A stretch of 64,000 nucleotides of DNA from Tigriopus japonicus. Its lineage: Eukaryota > Arthropoda > Copepoda > Harpacticoida > Harpacticidae. The stretch is taken from assembly GCA_010645155.1 (NCBI GenBank), contig CM021318.1:11273331-11337330 (forward strand), written 5' to 3'. This document shows, one piece after another, positions 1 through 11,531 of this stretch (position 1 is the stretch's first letter; the number at the start of each line of letters is the position of its first letter). The notes under the pieces were generated by a model, which had not been told where the DNA came from, did not search any database, and worked only from the letters and a program-made list of their open reading frames with translations. The position numbers and the translations under genes are program-made.

Positions 1-640
1 CCAAATTACATATCCCCTGCAACGAAAAGTTTGTTTTAGAATTTGATTTTAGTTTGAAAGAGCTGTCAACCAAAGCATAAATATTAGATTCACCTAAGCA
101 ATGACTCACAATAGTAAAATTCCACGGCCTGGTACTTTAGGAAGTTCTGCTCGAAATAACATCCCTGTCAATCTTCCTGGGATATACTTTTGAAGGAGCC
201 TGAATGTACCTATTTCCCACCACAATATACATTTGAACGAAGTTAGTCGTTGGTTATAATTGCTCAATTGATAGATTAAACTATGATCCGTTTTGTGAAT
301 GTGATGCCGGTCTATCCCTCTCTGATTTTATCCATCGATAAAAGGTGATGTGTTTTTTAACTTATGATGAAGTGCCAAAGTCCATCAAATTTGTGTTATA
401 AAGTCTTTTTATTAATCTATGTAAGTCTTGTTTATTGCGTCGCTATAAATGACAGCCTACGTATCCCGAAGTTCATTTTTTAAGAGCAATGAAGGCTATT
501 TTTGTATCGAACTGTTCTGCTGTCCGAATCTGGTAGGACTGGACAGTGAATATCTCCAAAAAAGTATGCATTTTGTCAATGTTAAATCATAACCTTCATT
601 TTCCGTTTCTAAACTGTGTTCCTCTTTGTTTAACTCGTAG
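1..640. other. Intron or upstream sequence of the Fem-1 gene
   Basis: AT-rich sequence ending in a pyrimidine-rich tract and the acceptor AG at 639-640. No exon encoding the expected N-terminal Fem-1 start was found here, so the first exon most likely lies before base 1. Nothing else recognisable is seen. Confidence 0.6.
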
Positions 641-3600
641 GTCTTCCTTGATCACAGACCCAAAGATGAGGTCAAGCAGCTCGTATCAGCCAAGACCAAT
701 GGAGCCACGCCTCTGGTTCTGGCTTGTCGCAATGGCCACAAAGACGTTGTTGAATATTTGGTGGATCGATGCCATGCCAATGTGGAACAACCGGGATCCG
801 TGACGTTCGACGGCGAGACAATTGAAGGGGCACCACCCCTTTGGTGTGCTGCAGCTGCCGGTCATAGTGCCATTGTTCGTTTGCTCACTGATCAAGGAGC
901 CAATGTGAATTCAACCACGAAAACCAATTCCACCCCACTTCGAGCGGCTTGTTTTGATGGGCATTTTGAAATCGTTCAGTATCTCATCCTCAGAGGGGCA
1001 GGTGAGAGAAAGAGAAAGAGACAGAGAGACCAATTATGAATGTTGCGTGAGCTATTTAGATCTGCTTAAATCCAAAAATGAATTTTGGAACGTATCCGGT
1101 TGCTAAAACAATTAAACATGCTCGGATGGGAATCGGTTTTTAGGATGCTGGTTTTCAACAACGCTTGTTTTCAATTTATTGGGGTACATTTTTGCATCAA
1201 TTTTTCTACCATCATTTTGATAATTGTCATGATGAAAGAGTTAAAGTAGCATTTTATTACATTTTTCAACCTTTCATTGTGAAAGGAAGTCGTCAAACGT
1301 GCGATTTCAACTACAATTCTGTTGGATTTTATAAGAGTTAAACCAAGCTTTCAACTTCGATCTCGTAAGTGTGTTTTAATTTGATCAAATGCCTATGCTT
1401 TCACCCCTTACCTAGGCCAATAAATTGCAAGTTTCCCTGAAGTTCAACAACATTCCTTGACATGTTCGGTTGTGTTCAAGTGAAAACTGTTGATGATTCT
1501 GTTGAAGATGAACGATCAGCTTCTCTAAACGTGGGTGGACTTTTTTGCTTCAAGTCCAAGTTCTTGTACCCATCTGTATTGTATTGGGTTAGGTTACTTC
1601 CTTGGAATCTTCATCGATTGTTGTCCTATTTTGATAAATCAGTCAAGATTGGCCATAGGAAAAGTATCTTTCAGTTCAAGGAAACTTTGAAGTTTACTTT
1701 CCATCTTAATGTCTAGCTATGATGATGTTTTCCATCTTGGCCCGCAGTTCTTGATATGATGAGTCGTTCAAACGCGCCCAAACGTAGTCAAAGTTTGGCC
1801 CAATGACAAGAATTTCATCGGAAGCTTTGGCCGAGAAAGTACACCCACTAGCTCTGAACGTTTCTTGTACACATATACATCCACTCTCGACTGCATGCAT
1901 TCAAATCTTAAAGGCACAAAAAAGAAATGACGATGTCGATGATTACGGGCCCATTGGAACATTCCCAACGTTTTGCCGGGCAAAACGAGGCCTTCACTCA
2001 CGTGCTATCCAAGAATCAGGATAAAGCATTGATGTTGGTGGGCTAAAAAACAGCAGCATTTTGTTCGTGCGTGGGGATAAAATGGAATAAGATACTTGAA
2101 CTACGAAAACTAGGCCTGCTCAGACAGCAATGCGAAAAAAGTGTGAAGAACCCGTTTCCATGTCGACATCATGGGTTAAATTTTCCAGACGAAAAAACTA
2201 CATTTGTATACTCGAAAGAGCAATTCGTCATCTGTGTATTTGCCATTCAAAGGACATTTTACGTATTGTATGACTTATTGAACATATCGATTTGACAGAA
2301 AAGTGAAGCATAATGAACTTTGCGATTCCTTCAGGACAAAGCATAGATATGTCCAAAACTGTTGGACATTCCATGCGTCCTCAACTTAAAGATAGAACAG
2401 TCATGGTTGAACGAGCAGATTGTTATCAGTTGACAGGTTTTTAGTTCTTGTTATGTAAGGCATGTACGTACGTACGTATATAGCTGGCCAATGTTCTCAA
2501 ATCCCTCCGCTTGCTATGTTCAGTATGTTTCTTTAATTTGAACTACATTTTCGTTTTTTCAGATATCGAAGTTGCCAATCGACATGGCCATACCTGCCTC
2601 ATGATCGCCTGTTACAAGGGTCACCTCAAAATCGCCAAATATCTCATTGCCATCGGTGCGGATGTCAACCGAAAGTCAGTCAAAGGCAACACTGCCCTGC
2701 ATGATTGTGCAGAATCCGGGTCTCTGGAGATCATGAAACTACTCTTGGCCAGTGGAGCTCGCATGGACGTGGATGCTTATGGTAATGTTAGAATTTTTTC
2801 CGCAAGCACCCTATAATTAGGGTGATTATTACCCTTGAGTAGCTAATCCTGAATCTCTCAACAACGTGATTCGTCCATTAGTATGTAAGGATAAATCCAC
2901 ATGGCATCTTGAGTGAGTACTCACTCTCTGGTACTGTTGTTCAGACTATTTTTGCTAGCTGAGGGAAATACCTCTCCTCTTTTTCTAATTAGAGGTAGGT
3001 TATTTAGCCGTGTTATTACCCAGCCCAAGATGATCAAAAGCAGAACATCCCGCTAAATTAGTAGGTTTCCATCTAACCGCTAACCCAAATGTTCTTCAAA
3101 AAATCTGCCACATTTTTCGATTATGATTTGTTAGCATGCCAGATCACTAACTTTTTGGTTCGGCACAATTTGTTTCCTGAAGTTGTCGAGGGAGTGAAAA
3201 ATGTGCGTATTGGCCCCAAAATACCGTTTTCATATTTGAGAAATAGTATCTCTCGTAAAATTGTGTTTGATTTCGAAAGATGATCAAAACCCTGAGATAC
3301 TTGCGTTATATGCGATTTTTTTTTAGTCTGTGAAAATCAAGTTTGAATTTTATTTTGGGATCATTTCTTTTTTTTTTTCATAGTTCAGGAATAGAATTTT
3401 GCTAGAATCAGGAATAACTTATATAATGGCATTTTCAATATAGGGGTCCTTTTGTCAATTCGATTTAAGAAAACAATTTTTGTGACGCAATTTAAGGTGT
3501 CTTGGGCACCTTGTAAAAACTTTGGTCTTGCTTCTATTATCTCATACTTTTTATCATTTAAATGTACTGTAGGTGTGTAATTATTGATTTTTTTCCTCTT

Positions 3601-5548
3601 TGCTTGTAGGTATGACTCCTTTGTTGGCAGCCTCCGTGACAGGACATATGCATATTGTGGAATTCCTCATCTCAAAAACAGACTTGGTCACACGGAAAGC
3701 ACGAATTGATGCGCTGGAATTGTTGGGAGCCACTTTTGTCGATAAGAAACGTGATATGCTCGGATCATATAAGTTGTGGAAACAAGCCATGGAAGAGAGG
3801 TAAGACGATTGAAAGGGGTTAATTAAGGTGCACGTACCATTGGTAAAGCTCAACCAGAATGGAAGGTTTAAGTGGCTCCCAATCGAAATGGCTAGAATTG
3901 CTCTCGCTTGAATTGCCGACAAACCGTAGGGTTTTGAAGCGTGGCTTAGTTACTTTGAAATTCAATTCCAGCCATTGACTGCGAATGAAAATTGGCTCAT
4001 TTCTCTGATAAAATTGTGCTGCACGCCCAAATGAATTCCTTAGACGTTGTTTGCTGCATCTCATCTCGTTCAAAAAAGACTTGCTGCATGCACTATGGAC
4101 TAACTGGCTGACTGACTGAGTGAATGTAGGCACGGCCGCTAGTAATAGTGTACTTAAGGTGTGATTCATGGTGATTTGTTATGCGTTCTCAAGCCTCACG
4201 CCCACAGCACTAAAATTGAACCAATCCAAATAAGGACCGTAGCTTGAAGAGGAATATCAAATTGACTGTTTAAGGGGATGCATTGATGAAATATGTATCC
4301 GTAAATGTTCGAGGCCTGAGGGTTTCTACTGAATAGATTGATCAAGAATCGTATAAACCATCGAGGTTTTGTTTGAGGGGTGCTTGAAATTCTCTCAGTT
4401 CATATTGATTAACGACTAATGGAATATAGTTTTTGAGACATTGAAGGCTATGTTTTTTTCATTCTCGGTTCATTTCCAGAGTTATTAATGGAGAGCTTGT
4501 GTACCCGAAGCAAGTGATAGCCTCCCCAATCTCAGCCTACGAAAACACGGTGGAAGTGGCCACATTAGAACAGCTCATGGATATCATCTCGGACCCAGAT
4601 GCCATGCGCATGCAAGCCCTTCTTGTCCGTGAACGCATCCTCGGTCCCGCTCATCCCGACACCTCCTACTACATTCGGTATCGAGGCGCAGTCTACGCAG
4701 ACATGGGTCATTTTGAACGTTGCATCACTCTGTGGATGTACGCATTGGACATGCAGCAAAAAATGTTGGAGCCTTTGTGTCCGATGACCCAGAGCTCACT
4801 ACTCAGTTTTGCCGAACTCTTCAGTTTCATGATGAGCGAGAATCGCACTCGTTCGAATGCTGGCAATGATCGATCCCCGGTCAACTTCTGTGATATCATG
4901 ACCGTTTTCAACAAGGCCGTTGAAGAGGTACGCATGGGTCAGCTCAACGTGAGAAAAAACCCTCTGAACTCGATTAGCGGCGATCGTGATATTACATACT
5001 TGAACCGAACTCTCATCATCATTCTCCATCTCATCTGTTTGCTTACGAAACTCATGCCACACCTCAATGACGACCAAGTGCACCAAGTCAAAGAGTCCGT
5101 GTACCACTTCCTCAAGCTCAATCCCCGAGGAAGGAATGGAAACACTCCGTTGCATCTGGCCTGCGCCCGTGATAGCTCCTCTGTAGGTCGATATCCCATC
5201 TGTCAGTTCCCGTCGTTAGACGCTGTGCAGCTCCTCTTGGAATGCGGTGCGGATCCCAATGCGAAAGACAATGATTCCAATACATCCTTGCATGTGGCTG
5301 CTCAGAACAAACCGGCCAAGCCACTCCTCGTGCAGACCCTTCTAGATGCTGGAGTTCATCTCGATGCTGTGAATTCAGAAGGAAAGACCTTCGAGTCCTT
5401 GCTCAAGGGCCAGTCCATACACGAAGTGATCAATCCCATGCGCTTCACCAAACTCCAATGTCTTGCAGCACAAGTGATAAAGCGTGAGGGCATTAATTAC
5501 TCTGAGGCATTATTTCCCCAATTGGAACGTTTCGTGGACATGCACTGA
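641..5548 (+). CDS. Fem1: Fem-1 homolog (FEM1A/C type), ankyrin-repeat substrate receptor of a CUL2 ubiquitin ligase, 5' partial
   Basis: Exons 641-1001, 2563-2781, 3610-3799 and 4480-5548 join in phase (1,1,2) and give one protein lacking only about the first 30 residues. The family role is to recognise C-terminal degrons and recruit CUL2-RBX1 for ubiquitination. Diagnostic stretches are seen: FDGETIEGAPPLW, NSTPLRAACFDGH, NRHGHTCLMIACYKGH, KGNTALHDCAESGSLEIMK, ALELLGATFVDKKRD and ILGPAHPDTSYYIRYRGAVY. N-terminal ankyrin repeats are followed by the TPR-like middle and two C-terminal ankyrin repeats (about VGRYPICQFPSLDAVQLLLE), and the end FVDMH matches the family's usual C-terminus. All junctions are GT-AG. 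The match is closer to FEM1A/C than FEM1B from remembered motifs. The first exon lies outside the window. Confidence 0.93.
1002..2562 (+). other. Fem-1 intron between first two visible exons
   Basis: A 1561-bp intron starting GTGAGA and ending TTTTTTCAG. It opens with a purine-rich GA microsatellite (about 1003-1030) and holds a short (GTAC)n run near 2464-2477. Open frames inside have no recognisable product. Confidence 0.75.
2782..3609 (+). other. Fem-1 intron
   Basis: An 828-bp AT-rich intron, donor GTAATG and acceptor TGTAG, phase 1. No other feature seen. Confidence 0.75.
3800..4479 (+). other. Fem-1 intron
   Basis: A 680-bp intron, donor GTAAGA and acceptor TTCCAG, phase 2. No other feature seen. 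Confidence 0.75.
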
Positions 5549-6656
5549 CCTCCCTGTCCTTGTCCTGCCATTCACTCCACCAAACCAACACCGATGACAA
5601 ATGGAAGCCATTTCAAACCACTACAAACGGGAGCATCTGAGGGCATTATTCCAAAGTCTACCCGATAAAAGCAACCTACCCAATGAATTGTTTTCTTCTC
5701 GGGCAATCTAGGAAAAAATATCACGATATTTGAATTCATTCAAATGAACTTTTGTATGCCGGCACCTCCCTTCGACATTTGGGCCCATTTGGACTGCGAG
5801 TCCACCCTATTTGTTGGAAGGGAGTGTGGCTAAGTGATGAATCTACATTCATAATGGTTATAATCCCACCAGCAGCTGGAAGAAGAACCCGTGTGATTAT
5901 TATGGAGACCCCCGTCATCAGCAGCTCTGGGGAAAATAATTCGAGGCATAACTCTAACTTACACCAGTCTGAGATATTTATGCACGACTCTATTTTATAA
6001 CGTGTTTTTCAAGAACTGCAACCCTTATCAATCAATGGCTTTGAAATCAACGAAGAAAAATATTTTCTTACCCGAGAGAGGACTCTTTGACGCGAGATTC
6101 CTATTGGCCCTCTAGAAATCATCCAATTTTACATCAATCCATCCATCCATTCAACAACCTCTAAACCTGGCAAATCAGCGTATTCGATTCTTGGAATCTT
6201 TTGAAATGGTATTGTCGTGAGATAATAAATACTCTATGGAACAGATCACCTGTCAGTCTATATTTCCTCTCAAAATTGGTGGATTATTCTTGTTTCAAAA
6301 TACAATGGATTCAATCAATTTTGTGGCATGACCTTGGAGCAGCACACTTTTTTTGGGGGAAGCCTCTTTTCGTCCCAAATAATGGGGGAGTAATCATCCG
6401 TCTATTTCTTGAGAAGTTCGTGGGATTCTTAGGGACCCTTATTTCTAGGCTAATGCTGAACACATTTTACTTTACCTTTGAACAAAACGAAAAAAGCAAG
6501 TAAATGTCCCGTTTCAACTTTTAACCTTCAAAGTTAAAATAAGATTGATTGATTTGCCCTTTTTTAAGGATTTTTGTGGCGGAATCTTTTTTTAACTACT
6601 ACAAAGACCAAACCTTAGGTGACTTAAAGTAACAAAAGAATCACTAGTATCACCAT
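5549..6656. other. Fem-1 3' UTR and intergenic sequence
   Basis: Follows the Fem-1 stop codon. The first few hundred bases are the probable 3' UTR; an AATAAA-like hexamer occurs near 6222, but the true cleavage site cannot be set. No coding region is supported. Confidence 0.5.
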
Positions 6657-7258
6657 CAGAGACGGGAGGTTTCAATAAAATAATCAGTCAAATTAGACGA
6701 AAAAAACCGAATGAAAATCCCCATAAGGCGAAAATATGACTAAAAAGATTAAAATCCGAATTTATTTTAAAAATTATAAAAAGACGGATGAAACTGACGT
6801 ATTGGACAAGAAGATGCCCGTAAACAATAAAAAGGACGATTAAAACTGCTGACTACCAAGTAGACGAAATAAATAGCCCTATTGACCGAGTAAAAACCTG
6901 CCCATTTTCTGCAAAAACGGCAAAATATAGAAAATTAGCAAAAAGTGCGTTAGCATCTGTAACACATAGATTTAAAGACCAATCGTTAAAAATATTCTCG
7001 TTTTTAAGCAACGTTTTCAGTGGAGCTATAGTGAAAAGCAGCTTTAATGGCACGTAAAAATACAACTGACCATCAAACTATTATATTGTCCCAAGATCTG
7101 GCGCTGAACTTTGCTAAAAAGTTTTCATTTTTCTTCGAAAATTTAAAAACAACCGCTTAAAATCCAAGAAAAATCATAATTTTGGCCAATTGCACGAAAA
7201 AAGGCGAATTCAATCGCCCGATTAAACGAAGTTTATTCGTCTAAAGTTCATGTCCCTA
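6657..7258. mobile_element. hAT-type MITE, family with TAGGGACAG ends (degraded copy)
   Basis: About 602 bp flanked by ATCACCAT (6649-6656) and ATCATCAT (7259-7266), a 7/8-matching 8-bp duplication typical of hAT insertion. The right end reads TTATTCGTCT...TGTCCCTA, the same end as the better-preserved element at 36970. The left end (CAGAGACGGGAGG) is diverged. The interior carries many copies of AGACGAA-like words in both orientations. No transposase is encoded. Confidence 0.6.
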
Positions 7259-7838
7259 ATCATCATAAATGTCTATGTCTTGCATAGTTGATCCGCTGAC
7301 ACATCCTCTTGGATTGGGATCTTTTAATGTTTTCGCAGAGGCAGTGGCCGGAACCGATTTCATACCCATTAATCTATAGTTGATACAACCAACGATTTCT
7401 TAACGAACCTTGGGCTCAATCGAGCATCTTTGAAGTCCGACTATCCTAACAAATCGATAGTTCTGGGGATCCCTGGACCTCTTCAAGTTTCCTACCTTGA
7501 AGGCCTGGCCAAGGATGAAAAAAGACTTTAGTTTGGCCTCCCGCTTCGCAGACAGGCCCGTCATCATGGGCGTTCTCTCTCCCGACTCAAACTGGCCATC
7601 TTACAGTGTTTACTCTTTCTTTTTCCGATGTATTTCAAGAGCAATCGTCTACTACTATCTATGTGACATGTGTGCTTCGGAAACCGTTCTTCCCCCTCGG
7701 GCGTGACTCTCGGGTGGAACATGGACCCCAAAACCGCATCATCGATCTGAAATCCAAACCCAGAAACATGATTTTCGTCCTGTCAAAAGACGCCTCTCAA
7801 CCTACCTCTTCTTGAGTTCGTCCATCAGACCTCAGAAT
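7259..7838. other. Intergenic sequence
   Basis: Lies between the MITE and the COX8-like gene. Short open frames occur but show no recognisable domains; no supported feature. Confidence 0.5.
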
Positions 7839-8066
7839 TTACTTGTTCTTGTAGTTGTTGATGTTGGCGATGACCCAAAGTCCGGGAAACGAAATGCCGG
7901 CCGCCAACAAGAAGCCGTGCACCATCTTTTCGGCGAATGAGATGCGGGTGCGGGGCGGGCCCGACACCCAGGTGTGATGCGTGAACGAGCGACGGGCCAC
8001 GCCCGAGGCCACGGAGGGCGTGATGCGGCTCCGCATCAAAGCGCGACTCACGGGTTGGGCCAACAT
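7839..8066 (-). CDS. COX8-like small subunit of cytochrome c oxidase
   Basis: A 75-residue single-exon frame starting at the ATG at 8066; an in-frame start further out (8132) would add 22 residues and is less likely. Residues 1-29 are rich in Arg and Ser with no acidic residue (SRALMRSRITPSVASGVARR), like a mitochondrial presequence. Then come a Pro-Pro, a single hydrophobic segment (about HGFLLAAGISFPGLWVIANI) and a short basic tail. The pattern PP-x-x-x-(I/L)-x-x-x-E then P-x-x-W-(V/I)-x-x-x-x-x-x-Y matches subunit 8 of complex IV, an inner-membrane single-span subunit of the usual 70-75-residue precursor length. The identification rests on remembered family spacing. Another small inner-membrane subunit is possible. 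Confidence 0.55.
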   Translation of the reverse strand: MLAQPVSRALMRSRITPSVASGVARRSFTHHTWVSGPPRTRISFAEKMVHGFLLAAGISFPGLWVIANINNYKNK

Positions 8067-8800
8067 GTCGAGGGACAAACGGATCAATAGAGGGATGGAT
8101 AGAATGGGATGGCGATCGAGGAAGAGCGACAACTACGATTCTCTTCTCAATTTGTGATCAGCTGACAAGGGTAAAATTGGCTCAGGGTGATGGGAAACAT
8201 GGCGATAACAGCGGTAGAAATACTGAAATAACGGACCCTTTTTACTCGTTTGGTTAAATTTTAGGTTGAAAGAAAGCTCGGAATAGTGGCTGAAAAATGA
8301 TCAGAGCATAGAAGGGATATTTTGAAGATGAAAAACATATTTGGCTCACTATCTCATAGTATTGAGAAATGAGTTTTCATCACTCTGCGTCAGTCTTGAT
8401 CTACAAAAACATGGCGACGAGGACAAATGAAAGGGAGAGATGCGTAGGTTCACGCTAGAGGACTCTAAACTGAGATACGTCAAAGCCCGACATCTATTGT
8501 TGAGGAAAAGAAGCAAATTGGCCTAACTAATTAAAAACATGCTTGTGATTATCAAGGACGACGCTATTGATAGAATTGAGTAGTAGAATTGAGGATAGCC
8601 ATACGCTTCCTCTTTCGTATTGAATAAACATGGCTGCGTTTAAAATCATTGCAATCAAATTCGTCCAGGATGATAAACATTTTATCTTGAACGTGGCTCG
8701 CGATTAACCCAATCCGGTCGATGGCTTATAGATTTAAACGAATAAACATATTTGAATTAGGCAGTTAGCACAAGCTATCAATCAAAAACTAGTCGAAAGC
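8067..8800. other. Divergent intergenic region
   Basis: Separates the minus-strand COX8-like gene from the plus-strand PHB-depolymerase-like gene and must hold both promoters and 5' UTRs. No motif can be assigned with confidence. Confidence 0.5.
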
Positions 8801-11374
8801 ATGTCGTCTTCCTCGTTCAAGTTTTGCCTTGTGGCAATTTTTGCGTCGGGAATCCAGGCCCTCGGATCGTTGCCCCAATTCAATGTCAACCCGGATTTGG
8901 TATCGGTGTCGGGTATCTCATCGGGAGCGTATTTTGCTACGCAATTCCACGTCGCTTACTCGATGTCGGTCAAAGGGTGCGGCCTTTGGGCTGGTGGACC
9001 CGACCTTTGCTACGCCCGCGATGGTCTTCTGTGCATGACCACTCCCTCCGTGGTGGTCGTGAGCATCCTCACGTTGGACGCTGAAACATTAGGCTCCTTG
9101 GGACGGATTGATGACACCTCACATCTTCAAAATGACAGGTGAGGAGTACGGGAGTAACGACATTAAAGACCTGAAACAAAAGGTTTTGAAAATTGACAAT
9201 GCCCCAGGAATATTGGAAATACGCGTAGCTTGCCAGTCTGGTTTCTCGATTAAGTTTTCTTTCTTTTTGTGCTGAAATATTTTATCTCGCTCTTCGGTTG
9301 ACTTGAATATACTCTAAAGTTGTGTTTAAAGAACCAAAAGAAAGTTTTTTAACCTTGTCACTATACTGCCGTTTCAAATCCTGAGAGATGATTCATCATT
9401 CTCCTATGAAACCTTTTCTTTAAGCGTACGAAAAAATATACTTCGGCGTGTTTCTCCTAAAAATACATTCATGAATTTGAGGCGTAATGTGTTAATAATG
9501 CTCTCCGAAGCCAAGATCTTCAAATACGTCACAGAACGAGCCCCTTGAAAAATCAACAGATAATGAGGTGTTTGCCGGTGTGAGGTAGAATACATTGAGG
9601 AACACTAAATAAACAATTTTTAACTGACCTGTAAATCTTTGCTCTTAAGTGTTCTCAATGTGAGTAAAAGACTGGCTTAATCTAAAGACTTGTGTTGACG
9701 AGGAAAAAAATCGATTGTTTTGTCTTCAAACGGCATTTTTCTTGTGTTCAATCACAAATTTTAGGCTATTAAAAGTCGTATCGCCGAACGCACGTTGCTA
9801 AAATGGTCCAATAAACCAGAGTATGAATAGTTTCCGGGAAACATTCATCTTGCAGGAAAAACCCATAACGTATCCTTGTGTGTTGTCAATCTTGCGGCCA
9901 GTCGTTCAACATTCAATAGTCTCAAGAAATATAGGAAAAAACATGGGGTTTCTATATTTAAATTTCAGGGCGGAATCAATAATGCCCTCTTAAAGCTCAG
10001 TTTTTATTACTTCACAGAATAAATGAGTTAGCCCTTGCCAGTATATTTTTTCTCTATTGATTTACTCTACATACTATATGTTCTTTTCTGAAATGAAATT
10101 CAAGAAAGCATAATTTTTGACTTTGACGTTTAATTGAATTGAAGTTCCAATGTTAAGCAGGAAAACAAGATTCTTAGTGAAGATCCTGTACTTTCAAATG
10201 GCCAATTATACAAAAAATGAGTTGGAGAGTGGGCCTACATGCAACTAAACGCTTGCTTTTTGTAGAGTTTACATTTTCCATGGAACTGAGGATGGAACTG
10301 TCCCAGTTTCGTCGGCTTCGAAAGTGGAACAATTCTACAATCACTTCTTGGCCAATCCTGAAAGCCAATTGAAGCTCAAGAACGACTTACCTGCGTCCCA
10401 TGCCGTGGTTTCCGATCACGCTGGCACGCCCTGTGGCGAAGAGGACAAATTCTACATCCAAAATTGTGACTTTGACAGGTAAGTACCGCCGATTACTCGA
10501 CGGTGGACTTCTGACAGAGGTTCGTTAATCACCAGATTGAATGGAACCAGGATTTGAACATGGTTCCGAATACTTCTTCTGCAATGCAATAGGCTTCTTT
10601 TTATGTACTTTACTCCACAAGTTGGCGTACTTGTCAGAGAATAAGCAATTACTTTTGTTTTTCTTGCGCTGTCTGTTGGCATAAAAAAGCGTACTTGGGC
10701 AGGAATCATTGTCTGCGGTGGTCGCAAAAAAGCAGCAAATTGTTTGCTTTTGGCCACATTGAAACCTCTTGTTATTGTCTGGAATCGCAATGATCGTCTG
10801 AATTTAAATACATTTCTTTGGTAGTGTCCATGCTATGCTGGACCACTTGATTGGGGATTTATCACCGCCCAACGCCCCTGGCACAATGCAAGGACGATTG
10901 GTGGAGTTCGACCAAAATGAGTTCTTCGATGGCAATGCCAAGGGGGCCAGCATGGACGAAGTGGGCTTCGTTTATATTCCCCCTGCTTGCGAGGATGGGT
11001 CCGTCCAATGTAACTTCCATATTTTCTTCCACGGTTGTTCGATGCAATTTGAGGAAATCGGAACAGAATTCATTCGAAGGGCGGGCTTCATTGAGGTGGC
11101 AGATGCCAATAACATTGTCATTCTTTTCCCACAGGTACGACGAAAAAATCAAGCTTTACCGAACTCTTAAGGCTGTTAAGTGCATTGACGGATGATGATG
11201 ACCTTCTGTACCTTGCTTTTTCAGACCATTGCTCGAACCCTCACGGGCAACCCTTATGGCTGCTGGAACTGGTTTGGTTACCTCAATGACCTCCTGTACG
11301 AAGAGTATGCTTGCAAAAATGCCAAACAAATGAAAGGAGTGTATCGAATGTTGACAAGAGTCACCGGGATTTAA
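8801..11374 (+). CDS. Secreted poly(3-hydroxybutyrate) depolymerase-like alpha/beta hydrolase
   Basis: Exons 8801-9138, 10266-10478, 10825-11134 and 11225-11374 join in phase (2,2,0) to about 336 residues. The start ATG opens a signal peptide (SSSFKFCLVAIFASGIQA). The lipase box is SGISSGAYFATQFHVAYS, followed by WAGGPDLC. Next are GRIDDTSHLQNDR, then the Asp region VYIFHGTEDGTVP, a His region SHAVVSDHAGTPCG with QNCDFD, the oxyanion-like FHGCSMQFEEIG, and the family ending ILFPQ then NPYGCWNWFGY. This order is that of extracellular PHB-depolymerase-like esterases best known from bacteria and some protists; they cleave short-chain polyester or related esters. The substrate here is unknown. 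All four junctions are GT-AG, so the gene is eukaryotic in structure. It ends 157 bp from the convergent EF-hand gene. Confidence 0.85.
9139..10265 (+). other. First intron of the PHB-depolymerase-like gene
   Basis: A 1127-bp AT-rich intron, donor GTGAGG and acceptor TTGTAG. No other supported feature. Confidence 0.7.
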
Positions 11375-11385
11375 TGTCGTGATAA

Positions 11386-11403
11386 CATCATCATCATCAT
11401 CAT
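11386..11403. repeat. (CAT)n microsatellite
   Basis: Six CAT units just after the stop of the PHB-depolymerase-like gene, in the short convergent spacer. Confidence 0.85.
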
Positions 11404-11531
11404 ACATAAATATACGTAGGAGCATGCATTCAATGCAACGTTAATTATAATCATCATGATTGCTTGCGTCACATAATAATTTCTTACTCACATATTTACC
11501 AGTGACGCCTGTGATATCGATAGAGCATTCA

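Noticed and set aside
5752..6000. 82-codon frame after Fem-1
   Set aside because: It lies in the probable 3' UTR with no recognisable motif.
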